DNA from: Sphingomonas sp.
GTDB lineage: Bacteria; Pseudomonadota; Alphaproteobacteria; Sphingomonadales; Sphingomonadaceae
Assembly: GCA_002707985.1 (NCBI GenBank)
Contig: PAOI01000038.1
Span: 1-39,590, forward strand
Reading direction: 5' to 3'
Length of the DNA: 39,590 bases
Below the pieces are notes generated by a model. It was not told the origin of the DNA. It saw only the letters and a program-made list of their open reading frames with translations, and did not search any database. The position numbers were made by a program, and so were the translations under genes. Below are positions 18,876 to 26,820 of this stretch, one piece after another; the first letter of the stretch is position 1, and every line of letters begins with the position of its first letter.

Positions 18876-21083
18876 GTGAGCAGTTCTTCCAAAAGGGCCA
18901 GCAATCTCTGGCACGGTTTCCTTGCGTGGCCGTGGCGGCGCATCTTCCTGTGGACGTTCGGCAGCGCCGCCGCGCTGGCGCTGCTCGGCTTCGTCGCGCT
19001 GGTCATCGCAGTCTATTCGACCCGGGCCTCGCTCCCCAGTTTCGATGAGCTCAAATCCTCGCCCAACGGCCAGATGATTCGCGTCCATGCGGCCGACGGC
19101 ACGGTGCTCGTTTCCTTGGGCCCCAGCTATGGCCAGTGGATATCCTACGACGATATTCCCGAAGTGATGCGCGACGCGATGGTCGCGGTCGAGGATCGCC
19201 GCTTCCGCTCGCATCCCGGCGTCGATCCGGTCGCAGTCGCCCGCATGTTCCGCTTTGCCCTGACGCGCAGGGAGGGCCAGCGCCTCCAGGGCGGATCGAC
19301 GATCACGCAACAGGTCGCGCGCACGATCTTCCTCTCGAACAAATATGATCTCGGTCGCAAGATCCGCGAGGGCATTTTGGCGCTCGCGATGGAGCGCAAA
19401 TTCTCGAAGGATCAGATCCTCGAACTCTATTTGAACAAAGTGTATTTCGGCGGTGGCGCCTATGGAATCGATGCCGCGTCGCGCAAGTTCTTCGGTCATC
19501 CCGGCACCGATCTGAACCTTGCCGAATCGGCAGTGATCGCCGGGCTGGTGAAGGCGCCGTCGCGCTATGCCCCGACCGCCGACGCGCAGGCCGCGATCGA
19601 TCGCGCCAGTACCGTGCTCAAGCTGATGGTCGAAACCGGCAAGATCACGCCGGACCAGGCAGCTGCCACCGATACCCAGGCGATCAAGATCGAGCGCGAT
19701 CCCAATCAAAACAGCGTCCGCTATTTCACCGACTGGGCGCTGCCGCAGCTCGAAGTCCTGATCGACGAGACCGAAGCGCCGCTCGAGGTCTGGACGACGC
19801 TCGACGTCGATATGCAGCGCGCCGCCGACGAAGCGATACGCGTCAACACGCCCAAAGGCGCGCAGGGCGCTTTGGTATCTCTCGATCGCGATGGCGCGGT
19901 GCGCGCGCTGATCGGCGGTCGAGACTATGTCTCTTCGATCTACAACCGGGCAACTCAGGCCGAGCGCCAGCCGGGATCGGCATTCAAGCTGTTCGTCTAT
20001 CTCGCCGCTCTCGAAGCTGGGCATCGGCCCGACGATGTCGTCGTCGACGAACCGGTAACGATCGGCGGATGGAGCCCGCGCAACAGTTCGGGGCGTTTCG
20101 CCGGCGAAATGTCGCTGCGGTCGGCCTTTGCCTATTCGGTCAACACGGTGGCGGCAAAGCTGGGCAACGAAGTCGGCTTCGGCACGGTGGCGGACATGGC
20201 CCGGCGGTTCGGCATCACGACCCGGGTGAACACGAATCCGGCTATGGTGCTGGGCAGCTCGAACGTCCGCCTGATCGACATGACCCGCGCCTTCGCCTCG
20301 GTCAGCCAGCAGGGTGTGTCGGTGACGCCCTATGCGATCACGCGCGTTACGGCGAACGGCGAGACGATCTATAGCCACGAAGTCGATCGCAGCCATGTGC
20401 TGGTCGCGCCCTATATCGCCGCGGAAATGACCGACCTGCTGCAGACCGCGGTTGCCACCGGCACCGGCAAGGCAGCGCAGATCGGTCGCCCCGTCGCCGG
20501 CAAGACCGGCACGACCACCTCGAACAAGGACGGCTGGTTCCTGGGATTTTCGAGCGGCATTACCACCGGCGTCTGGATGGGGCGCGACGATGCCGGACGC
20601 GTGGCGGGGCTGGCGGGTGGCCGCGCGCCGGCGCAGGCTTTCGCATCCTTCATGCGCCGGGCGGTTGCGCGCCGCCCCGTCGAGCAGTTCCAGACCGAAG
20701 TTACGCTTCCCGAATGGCAGCTCGAGCCGGATGAGGAGAGTTGGTATTACGGGCCGGACAATGGGGTTTTCGTCGATGAAGACGGCAATCCGGTCAATCC
20801 GGGCGATCCCGATTACGATCGCCGCGGCGTGGATCAGCCTACAGAAGGCGACCGGCTCGATCAGGGCTGGATCGATCGGATGACCGGGCGCGATCCCCAG
20901 ACCCCGCCGAGCCCCACGCCGACGCCGAACAATCCGCCGCGCGATGCGCCGCGCCAGCCCTCGCCCGAGCGCAATCCGCAGCAGCGCGACGAGACGGCGC
21001 CGCGCAACGGCATTCCGCCGGCTACGTCGATCCTGCCCCCCGGCTATCGCGCGACCCCGACCCCCGCGCCGCAGGGGCAATAG
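18876..21083 (+). CDS. Class A penicillin-binding protein (transglycosylase/transpeptidase), PBP1-type
   Basis: 735-residue bifunctional peptidoglycan synthase anchored by one N-terminal membrane helix (residues about 25-48). The glycosyltransferase 51 domain has catalytic Glu106 in VAVEDRRFRSHPGVD, GGSTITQQVAR and LELYLNKVYFGGGAYG. The transpeptidase domain has SAFK (Ser368, Lys371), SVN (421-423) and KTG (543-545). A low-complexity Pro/Asn/Arg tail fills residues about 660-735. It lacks the long OB insertion of E. coli PBP1a, so PbpC/PBP1-like naming stays open. GTG 18876 is the apparent start, 31 bases after msrB. Confidence 0.94.
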   Translation: MSSSSKRASNLWHGFLAWPWRRIFLWTFGSAAALALLGFVALVIAVYSTRASLPSFDELKSSPNGQMIRVHAADGTVLVSLGPSYGQWISYDDIPEVMRDAMVAVEDRRFRSHPGVDPVAVARMFRFALTRREGQRLQGGSTITQQVARTIFLSNKYDLGRKIREGILALAMERKFSKDQILELYLNKVYFGGGAYGIDAASRKFFGHPGTDLNLAESAVIAGLVKAPSRYAPTADAQAAIDRASTVLKLMVETGKITPDQAAATDTQAIKIERDPNQNSVRYFTDWALPQLEVLIDETEAPLEVWTTLDVDMQRAADEAIRVNTPKGAQGALVSLDRDGAVRALIGGRDYVSSIYNRATQAERQPGSAFKLFVYLAALEAGHRPDDVVVDEPVTIGGWSPRNSSGRFAGEMSLRSAFAYSVNTVAAKLGNEVGFGTVADMARRFGITTRVNTNPAMVLGSSNVRLIDMTRAFASVSQQGVSVTPYAITRVTANGETIYSHEVDRSHVLVAPYIAAEMTDLLQTAVATGTGKAAQIGRPVAGKTGTTTSNKDGWFLGFSSGITTGVWMGRDDAGRVAGLAGGRAPAQAFASFMRRAVARRPVEQFQTEVTLPEWQLEPDEESWYYGPDNGVFVDEDGNPVNPGDPDYDRRGVDQPTEGDRLDQGWIDRMTGRDPQTPPSPTPTPNNPPRDAPRQPSPERNPQQRDETAPRNGIPPATSILPPGYRATPTPAPQGQ

Positions 21084-21089
21084 GGCGGA

Positions 21090-21764
21090 TCAGGCGCCGC
21101 CGATGCGATGCAATGCCGCGCCATGGGTACGCAGCCATGCGCGCGCCGGGGTCGGATCGTCCTCATGGAGTTGTTCGACCAGGCGGTGAAACGCGGCGCC
21201 ATGATTCATGTGCACGCGGTGCGCCACTTCATGCGCAACGGTTGCCCGGCGCACGAAATCCGGGGCCAGGATCAGTCGCCAGCTATAGCGGATCGTGCCG
21301 GAAGCCGAGCAACTGCCCCAGCGTGAGCGCGGATCGCCGACCGCGACGCGCTCCACGGATACCATTGCGCGCATCGCCGTCTCCAGCGTCTCTTCGCGAA
21401 GCACATCGAGCGCCTGCCGACGCAGCCAGCGCTCCACCCGGCCGGGAAGCGATTCGGCCGGTCCGCCGCAGATCAGCTCCGCATCGTCGTTAAGCGCCGG
21501 CATGCGGGGCGCATCGGGCAGCCAGCGGATCGTGATCAGCGTACCGCGAAACGGGAATTGCGCGCCGTCGATCAGGGCGACCTGCCGGGGAATTTTGGCG
21601 CGCTGCCGGTCGATCCACGCGCCTTGCGACTCAGCCCAGGCTATGCCGGCGGCGAGCGACGCGCGACGCGGCAGTGTCAGCCGCACTCGCCCCGTAGCGG
21701 GGTGCACCGCCAGTCGCATCCGGCGCGCCCGCGCGTGGCGAACCACGTCGAGCGCGTCGATCAC
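21090..21764 (-). CDS. YgjP-like M48/DUF45 metallopeptidase family protein
   Basis: 224-residue predicted zinc metalloprotease of the YgjP (DUF45, SprT-like) family. The zinc motif HEVAHRVHMNHGAAFH (HExxH plus a downstream histidine) and VAVGDPRSRWGSCSASGTIRYSWRL are diagnostic. No signal or membrane segment. The start is set at GTG 21764, which overlaps the TGA of the upstream YcgN-family gene as GTGA; a longer reading frame to 22052 would run across that gene. Last member of the SCO-YcgN-YgjP cluster. Substrate unknown. Confidence 0.85.
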   Translation of the reverse strand: MIDALDVVRHARARRMRLAVHPATGRVRLTLPRRASLAAGIAWAESQGAWIDRQRAKIPRQVALIDGAQFPFRGTLITIRWLPDAPRMPALNDDAELICGGPAESLPGRVERWLRRQALDVLREETLETAMRAMVSVERVAVGDPRSRWGSCSASGTIRYSWRLILAPDFVRRATVAHEVAHRVHMNHGAAFHRLVEQLHEDDPTPARAWLRTHGAALHRIGGA

Positions 21765-22198
21765 AATTCGCGATCCACCAGATGATGTTCGAAATCCCCC
21801 GCATCGTCTTCGGATACCGTCCATCCGCGCGTCGATTCGCCGGCGCGATGCACCGCTTCGCGATCGCCGGAGACGAGATAATGCCATTCGGGCAACGGTT
21901 CGCCATCCGCGCGCAGCCGATAGGCGCAGGTTTTCGGCAACCAGTCGAGCGCGCGGACCGAAGCGGGTGTCAGCCGCACGCATTCGCTGACATAGGCATG
22001 CCGATGCCGATAATCGCTGCACCGCCCGTTTTTGCGATCGAGCAGCCGGCACGCGACATTGGTGGCGAGGAGATCGCCGGTTTCTTCATCTTCAAGCTTG
22101 TGCAGGCAGCACTTCCCGCATCCGTCGCACAAGGCTTCCCACTGCGCGCGATCGAGTTTTTCGAGCGGGATGCTCCCTTCCCAGAAACGATCGGTCAC
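21761..22198 (-). CDS. YcgN-family cysteine cluster protein
   Basis: 145-residue member of the YcgN/YkgJ zinc- or iron-binding cysteine cluster family. CDGCGKCCLHK is the signature; further cysteines occur in NVACRLLDRKNGRCSDY, SECVRL and KTCAYRL. The family N-terminus (xDRFWE) fits the GTG at 22198, which overlaps the TGA of the SCO gene as GTGA; an ATG at 22207 is also in frame and would add three residues. Function is unknown. Its stop overlaps the next gene's GTG in the same way. Confidence 0.87.
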   Translation of the reverse strand: MTDRFWEGSIPLEKLDRAQWEALCDGCGKCCLHKLEDEETGDLLATNVACRLLDRKNGRCSDYRHRHAYVSECVRLTPASVRALDWLPKTCAYRLRADGEPLPEWHYLVSGDREAVHRAGESTRGWTVSEDDAGDFEHHLVDREL

Positions 22199-22776
22199 TG
22201 CACCCATTTTTCCAGCGTCTCCGCCACGGCGTCCGCCGATTCATCGGCAGGAATCAGCGCGATGGGCTTATCGTCCGGACCCATAAGATAGGTCGTCCGC
22301 GAATGGTTCATCAGATAATTGGCCGTTCCGGTGTCCTGTTTCTGATACCAGACCGCATATTCCTGTGCGACTTCAGCAATCTGTTGAGGGGTGCCTGTAA
22401 GGCCGACGATATTGTCGCCGAATGCCGTCACGAATTCCTTGAGCACGGCAGGCGTATCGCGTTCGGGATCGATGGTGATGAAGATCGGCACCACCTTGTC
22501 CGCCAGGCCAGGATACTTCTTCTCGGCGATCCGCAAACCCGCCGCGATATTCTGCATGTCGAGCGGGCATACGTCCGGACAATGGGTGTAGCCGAAATAG
22601 ACGATCCGGTATTTGCCCGCGAAGCTGGTATCGCGCACCACGGCGCCATCCTGATTCTTCAGCGCAAACGGACCGCCGATCGCGGCCCCGGCAAGCGGGG
22701 GTTCGGCGGCAGGAGCGCACGCGGCCAGGGACACGCTGAGCATGGCAGCGGCGAAAAGGGATTTCAGACGGTTCAT
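22195..22776 (-). CDS. SCO1/SenC family copper chaperone lipoprotein
   Basis: 193-residue thioredoxin-fold protein that in relatives delivers copper to the CuA site of cytochrome c oxidase. The N-terminal signal ends in the lipobox SLAAC with lipidated Cys20, so it should be membrane-anchored in the periplasm. The copper site has YTHCPDVCP (Cys66 and Cys70) and a histidine in YLMNHSRTTYLMG. ITIDPERDTP is a family block. ATG 22776 gives the tidiest signal peptide; ATG 22791 would add five residues. No oxidase genes are nearby. Confidence 0.92.
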   Translation of the reverse strand: MNRLKSLFAAAMLSVSLAACAPAAEPPLAGAAIGGPFALKNQDGAVVRDTSFAGKYRIVYFGYTHCPDVCPLDMQNIAAGLRIAEKKYPGLADKVVPIFITIDPERDTPAVLKEFVTAFGDNIVGLTGTPQQIAEVAQEYAVWYQKQDTGTANYLMNHSRTTYLMGPDDKPIALIPADESADAVAETLEKWVQ

Positions 22777-22862
22777 GATGGGGCCAGACATGATCGGATA
22801 GGCTGTGCTATGCAAGGTTTCATCGGCACATCCCATCGGTTTTCAAGGGTTCGCGTACTGTC

Positions 22863-23468
22863 ATGATCCGCCGTCTCTCCACTGCCCTGCTGGCCGCAGG
22901 CCTGATCTTCTCCGCCGCGCCCGCCGCCGCGCAACAATTCAGCGACAGCTATCAGTTTCTCCACGCCGTATCCGAAGCGGACGGCGCCAAAGTGACCGAG
23001 ATGCTCAACAAGCCAGGGCCGCCGATCGTCAATGCGCGCGATGTCTCATCGGGCGAAGGGGCGCTCCATATCGTGGTCAAGCGCACCGACCGGACCTATC
23101 TGTCCTTCCTGTTGCAGCATGACGCCAACCCCGATCTGCGCGACCGCGACGGCAATACGCCGCTGCTGCTGGCCACCAACCTCAATTGGCTGGAGGGAGT
23201 CCGGTTGCTCATCACCTATCATGCCGATGTCGATGTGGCGAATGATCACGGTGAAACGCCGCTGATCCGCGCGGTCCAGCTGCGCAATATCCAGCTGGTG
23301 CGCGAATTGCTCGATGCGGGCGCCGATCCGGACAAGCCGGACCTGCTCGCCGGCATGTCCGCACGCGATTATGCGGAGCGCGATACCCGCTCGCCGACAA
23401 TCCAACGCATGCTGGCGGAAGCACCGCATCGCGATCGGCGCGCGGTTTCGGGACCGACGCTGCGCTGA
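22863..23468 (+). CDS. Exported ankyrin-repeat protein
   Basis: 201-residue protein with a clear signal peptide (cleavage near APAAAQQF) and about four ankyrin repeats: SEGEGALHIVVKRT-like, DRDGNTPLLLATN, NDHGETPLIRAVQ and a terminal LLAGMSARDYAERD. It should be periplasmic or secreted and act by protein binding; the partner is unknown. Divergent from the SCO gene, with 86 bases between. No enzymatic domain is seen. Confidence 0.87.
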   Translation: MIRRLSTALLAAGLIFSAAPAAAQQFSDSYQFLHAVSEADGAKVTEMLNKPGPPIVNARDVSSGEGALHIVVKRTDRTYLSFLLQHDANPDLRDRDGNTPLLLATNLNWLEGVRLLITYHADVDVANDHGETPLIRAVQLRNIQLVRELLDAGADPDKPDLLAGMSARDYAERDTRSPTIQRMLAEAPHRDRRAVSGPTLR

Positions 23469-23484
23469 AGCGCGTGGGCGCCGA

Positions 23485-23979
23485 TTATCCCAGCCCGGTT
23501 TCGGCCTCGGGATCGGCCAGGCTGATCAACCTGCGCGCGGCACGGCGTGCAAATGCCAGCGTCGCCCGCTTGCGCGCGGCACTCGCCACCACGGATTCGC
23601 TTGCTTCACGAACGATCGCGCCGTCATAGCGATCGGCGACGATCAGCCCGGACCGTTCGGGAAGGAAATCCGCGCGTGAGAGCGGCTCGACATCGAACCC
23701 GGGGGGAACTGCCCAGTAGAAGCGGTCGCAATGGTCGAGATATTCGGTCCATTTGCAATCGCCGAGCAAGTCCGACCGCGACACCTTGATCTCGATAATG
23801 ATCAGCTTGCCGCGACCATCCATCGCCATCAGGTCGACGCGACGCCCGCCCTCGAGCGGTACTTCGGCAAGCGCGACGATGTCGTGCCGAAGCAGTAGGC
23901 GACAGACACCGCGCGACACATCGCCCGCCGTCGATCCCGACAGGCCCGAACATGCAACAGCGGAGGATGCGTCCAACAT
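23485..23979 (-). CDS. mmcB: MmcB-family DNA repair protein
   Basis: 164-residue protein of the MmcB family, named for mitomycin C sensitivity in Caulobacter. A PD-(D/E)XK nuclease-like core is visible: RRVDLMAMDGRGKLIIIEIKVS with Asp49, Glu63 and Lys65, then WTEYLDHCDRFYWAVP. Start ATG 23979 directly abuts GGAGG, giving no normal spacer, so TTG at 23976 or a later codon may be used. A perfect inverted repeat covers the ribosome-binding site and start, and a LexA-type box lies 14 bases upstream of the start. Both support damage-inducible control. It follows the sleB-like gene by 50 bases. Confidence 0.85.
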   Translation of the reverse strand: MLDASSAVACSGLSGSTAGDVSRGVCRLLLRHDIVALAEVPLEGGRRVDLMAMDGRGKLIIIEIKVSRSDLLGDCKWTEYLDHCDRFYWAVPPGFDVEPLSRADFLPERSGLIVADRYDGAIVREASESVVASAARKRATLAFARRAARRLISLADPEAETGLG

Positions 23980-23988
23980 CCTCCGCTG
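23958..23988. repeat. 12-bp perfect inverted repeat over the mmcB start
   Basis: CAGCGGAGGATG (23958-23969) and CATCCTCCGCTG (23977-23988) are exact reverse complements with a 7-base spacer. Read on the minus strand, the first arm of the RNA hairpin contains both the GGAGG and the AUG of mmcB. No U-tract follows on either strand, so this is not an intrinsic terminator. Confidence 0.75.
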
Positions 23989-23992
23989 ATTA

Positions 23993-24007
23993 GAACATTG
24001 CACGAAC
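23993..24007 (-). promoter_or_regulatory. LexA (SOS) box upstream of mmcB
   Basis: GAAC-ATTGCAC-GAAC, which is GTTC-N7-GTTC on the minus strand: an exact match to the alphaproteobacterial LexA operator. It lies within the 50 bases between the sleB-like stop and the mmcB start, so it most likely covers a promoter for mmcB. Confidence 0.8.
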
Positions 24008-24029
24008 GGGGGAAAGCCCCACGCCGGGA

Positions 24030-24719
24030 TCAGCGATAAAAGATATGATTGCCGATCGTCGCGACGCGCGGACGGCGCCAGTTCGGCGAGACGTAATTGG
24101 CGTGGAAGAACAAGGCACGCGGCACCGGGTTTTCCCACAGATTGCGTTCGGCAACCTGGGCCACGGCCAGCGCCCTGCGCCATGCCGTATTGTTCGGCGG
24201 CGTCGGCAGGCGTCCGCCGCGCACGAAAGAAAACTGGCTGCGCTGGGTAAGCACCGCACAGGCCGAGGAGGGATAGCGGCCCGACGCAGCGCGATTGAGA
24301 ATCACATTCGCAACCGCAAGCTGGCCGGAAAGCGGTTCGCCCTTCGATTCATAATAGACGCCGATGGCGACGCAGCGCAGCTCGCGATCGACCGCACCGG
24401 TCACTTCCTGCGCGGCAACCGCGTCGGAAAGCGATGCGAAGTCGAGATCCTCAGCTTCTTCTTCGGGAACCGGCTGCACCACCGGCTTGGATTCGGCGAA
24501 TTCGACGCTGTGCGTGGCACCAGCGCCCTGTGCCACCAGCGCCGCGCGCAATGCGGGCAGCTTTTCAGCAATATCGGCCGGCGGAACCGTTTCGGGCTCA
24601 GGGTCGTTCAAAATGGGATTCCGGATCTCAAAGGCGAGACCGGGAGTGGTGCCGACTGCAACTGCCCCAGCACAAAAAGTCACAGCCGCGATAATCGCGG
24701 CGCGAACACGAAAAGTCAT
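24030..24719 (-). CDS. Cell wall hydrolase, SleB-type (Hydrolase_2)
   Basis: 229-residue exported protein. A signal peptide covers residues about 1-29 (cleavage near GLAFE), then an acidic linker, and residues about 115-229 form the SleB/CwlJ hydrolase domain: CVAIGVYYESKGEPLSGQLA, VILNRAASGRYPSSACAVL, SQFSFVRGG and a FHANYVSPNW block. The glutamate in YYESKGE is the expected catalytic acid. In Gram-negatives the family trims periplasmic peptidoglycan. A 12-bp palindrome CGCATATATGCG (24727-24738) lies just upstream of the start and includes a TATATG that may be its -10. Confidence 0.9.
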   Translation of the reverse strand: MTFRVRAAIIAAVTFCAGAVAVGTTPGLAFEIRNPILNDPEPETVPPADIAEKLPALRAALVAQGAGATHSVEFAESKPVVQPVPEEEAEDLDFASLSDAVAAQEVTGAVDRELRCVAIGVYYESKGEPLSGQLAVANVILNRAASGRYPSSACAVLTQRSQFSFVRGGRLPTPPNNTAWRRALAVAQVAERNLWENPVPRALFFHANYVSPNWRRPRVATIGNHIFYR

Positions 24720-24853
24720 TTTTCATCGCATATATGCGGTTGGTGCGCGGTCAGGCCTCAAAAACAAAACCGGGCCTGCCGGGCCTCCCCCCGACTGCGT
24801 TTCCGGCGAGCAAGAACGCGCTCCCGGCCTAACGCCCAAAATAACGTGACGCG

Positions 24854-24870
24854 CCTATCGTTTCGATAGG
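24854..24870. repeat. 7-bp inverted repeat in the sleB/DUF1491 gap
   Basis: CCTATCG-TTT-CGATAGG, 8 bases after the DUF1491 stop on the minus strand. It has the position of a transcription end but no U-tract in either direction. The rest of the 159-base gap shows nothing clear. Confidence 0.4.
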
Positions 24871-24878
24871 AATTGAAG

Positions 24879-25217
24879 TCAATCGAAAAGCAGCGTCTCG
24901 GCGGCGAAACGTTCCGCCTGTGCGACATCCAGTTCCACGACCCATAAATCAGGATCGCTGACCCGGCGCTTCTGCCAATAATCGCGGATTTCCGCGACTA
25001 AGGGATTATCCGTGGGTCCACAGGATACCAGTGTCGGGTGCCCAGCCGGACCCAGTCCGCGTTCGTAAAAGCGCGAATATTCGCCACGATCCATCCCCAG
25101 GATGAGGATTGCTCCGGCCGTATCATCGCCATGCGCCAGCACCGCTGCGTGCCCGCCCTCGGCGAAAACCCGCCGGATCAGCGCGTTGACAAGCAGGCTG
25201 CTTGCCGGGCGCGCCAT
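24879..25217 (-). CDS. DUF1491 family protein
   Basis: 112-residue small alphaproteobacterial protein of unknown function. Typical family features: ALIRRVFAEGGHAAVLAHGDDTAGAILIL near the N-terminus and YWQKRRVSDPDLWVVELDV toward the C-terminus. No signal or membrane segment. Its ATG overlaps the upstream thioesterase stop by one base (TGATG), so it is translationally coupled as the last gene of hpf-ptsN-thioesterase-DUF1491. Confidence 0.85.
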   Translation of the reverse strand: MARPASSLLVNALIRRVFAEGGHAAVLAHGDDTAGAILILGMDRGEYSRFYERGLGPAGHPTLVSCGPTDNPLVAEIRDYWQKRRVSDPDLWVVELDVAQAERFAAETLLFD

Positions 25218-25690
25218 CAGCCTTCGGACCGATAACCGCGCAGCGACGCCAGCGGGATTTTCGAGCGCATGAAGGTGCCGGTGCCGCGCGCCGCTTCTTC
25301 GCCGGTGGCGTCGATCAGTCGCGCTTCGGCAACGAAGACCCGCCGCTGGCCGCTTACCCAGCGGCCCTCCGCAACCACCGGCCCTTCGGGTAGCGGCTTG
25401 GTAAGCAAGACATTGAACGCAGTCGTCAGAAGAAACCGATCGGTGACAAGGCTGTTCGCAGCATAGAAAGCCGCATCGTCGAGCATCTTGAAATAGCTTG
25501 TCCCATGCGCCGCTCCGGCGGCGTGGAAAAACCGCGAATCGATCATGAAGCGGATACGCGCGATGCCGCTTTCGGGGATTTCCAGCACCGAATCGAACAG
25601 CTGGTTGATCGGCGCCGCGTCGTACAGGGATTCCAGGGCGCGGAAATGCGCTTCCGCCCCGGTGGGCCGCTGCGGATCAGGCGGCGTCAC
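25217..25690 (-). CDS. PaaI-family hotdog-fold thioesterase
   Basis: 157-residue hotdog-fold acyl-CoA thioesterase-like protein. HGTSYFKMLDDAAFYAANSL is the long central helix with its acidic residue, and LTTAFNVLLTKPLPEGPVVAEGRWVSGQRRVFVAEARL is the sheet. The start is GTG 25690 with GGAG just upstream; it overlaps the ptsN 3' end by 14 bases, and a longer frame to 25822 lies wholly inside ptsN. Substrate unknown. Confidence 0.82.
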   Translation of the reverse strand: MTPPDPQRPTGAEAHFRALESLYDAAPINQLFDSVLEIPESGIARIRFMIDSRFFHAAGAAHGTSYFKMLDDAAFYAANSLVTDRFLLTTAFNVLLTKPLPEGPVVAEGRWVSGQRRVFVAEARLIDATGEEAARGTGTFMRSKIPLASLRGYRSEG

Positions 25691-26144
25691 GCGTCTCCAC
25701 TCCGGCAAGCAGGGCGAACAGCGCATCTTTCGATCCGGCGCCGCGCAGCTTGTCGGCAAAATCCTGGTCGCGCATGCACCGCGATACCTTGGCCAGCGCC
25801 TTGAGATGCAAAGCGCCTGCATTCACCGGCGAAATCAGCGCAAACACCAGATCGACAGGCAGGTCGTCGACAGCGCCGAAATCGATCGGCCGCGACAGTC
25901 GTACGAACAGCCCGACCGTGCGGCGAACCTGATCGGTCTTGCCGTGCGGAATGGCGATTCCATTGCCGAAACCGGTCGATCCCAGCTTTTCGCGCGCCGC
26001 CAGCCGATCGGTCACCAGCGCGGCATCGAGGCCATAGACCTCCGATGCCAGGGCGCCGAGCTGCTGCAAAAGCGATTTCCGACTGGCCGCATGAACACCG
26101 CAGCGGACGGCCTCCGGCGCCAGCAGGTCATTAAAATCCGTCAT
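25677..26144 (-). CDS. ptsN: PTS nitrogen-regulatory EIIA protein
   Basis: 155-residue EIIA-Ntr, the last phosphoacceptor of the nitrogen phosphotransferase chain, used for regulation rather than sugar uptake. The phosphorylated histidine lies in GFGNGIAIPHGKTDQV, and LISPVNAGALHLKALAKVSRCM matches the family. ATG 26144 (MTDFNDLL) is the conserved start; an upstream in-frame codon would add six residues. It follows hpf by 45 bases, the hpf-ptsN pairing known from rpoN loci, but rpoN itself is not next to it here. Confidence 0.94.
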   Translation of the reverse strand: MTDFNDLLAPEAVRCGVHAASRKSLLQQLGALASEVYGLDAALVTDRLAAREKLGSTGFGNGIAIPHGKTDQVRRTVGLFVRLSRPIDFGAVDDLPVDLVFALISPVNAGALHLKALAKVSRCMRDQDFADKLRGAGSKDALFALLAGVETRDAA

Positions 26145-26189
26145 CTTCTTCCACGAATGCAAATTGGCGGCGGCGCCGAACGGCGCCTG

Positions 26190-26768
26190 TCAGGCCCGAT
26201 TGGGTTCGACCCAACCGATCGTGCCGTCTCCACGACGATAGACCATATTATAGGAACCTGTCCCGCTGTTGCGGAACAAAAGTGCGTTGGTGTTACGCAG
26301 ATCGAGCATCATCACTGCGTCCGAAACCGTCGCATCGGGAACATCGACGCGCGTTTCGGCGATGATCGGCGGCGAATCCTGTGCTTCTTCCTCTTCGGAA
26401 TCGGCGAACACCGTATAGCCGGCGCCATCCATCTCGGCGCGTTCCATCGCCGCGATCGCAGCGCCGTTATTCCGATCCTTCAGCCGGCGCATATAGCGGC
26501 GCAGCTGCTTTTCGATCTTGTCGGCGGTGCGTTCGAATGCCGCATGGGCATCCATGCCGTCGCTATGACCCTTGAGCACCAGTCCCTGCATCACATGCGC
26601 GACGATATCGCAGGTAAAGCCATTGTCGTGCGGTCCCTTGCCGAAGGTGACCTGCGCGGAAATGGCGCGCGAGAAATATTTGTCGGCAATACCCTGGAGC
26701 CGGTCCTCGACATGCGACTTCAGCGCATCGCCCGTATCGACCTGATGTCCCGAAACCCGGATATCCAT
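26190..26768 (-). CDS. hpf: Ribosome hibernation-promoting factor, long form
   Basis: 192-residue long HPF that dimerises ribosomes to inactive 100S particles in stationary phase. Residues about 1-95 are the 30S-binding beta-alpha-beta-beta-beta-alpha domain (MDIRVSGHQVDTGDALKSHVE, KIEKQLRRYMRRLKD), followed by an acidic linker (ADSEEEEAQ). The C-terminal dimerisation domain runs about 135-192 (DATVSDAVMMLDLRNTNALLFRN, YRRGDGTIGWVEP). ATG 26768 has AGGAG upstream. First gene of the hpf-ptsN-thioesterase-DUF1491 run. Confidence 0.94.
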   Translation of the reverse strand: MDIRVSGHQVDTGDALKSHVEDRLQGIADKYFSRAISAQVTFGKGPHDNGFTCDIVAHVMQGLVLKGHSDGMDAHAAFERTADKIEKQLRRYMRRLKDRNNGAAIAAMERAEMDGAGYTVFADSEEEEAQDSPPIIAETRVDVPDATVSDAVMMLDLRNTNALLFRNSGTGSYNMVYRRGDGTIGWVEPNRA

Positions 26769-26820
26769 ATAACTCTCCTGACGCAGTGAGGCGTGCACCT
26801 AGGCACGCGCTTTCCGACCG

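Noticed and set aside
18816..21080. 754-codon minus-strand frame opposite the PBP gene
   Set aside because: Antisense shadow of a gene whose catalytic motifs are all intact on the plus strand.
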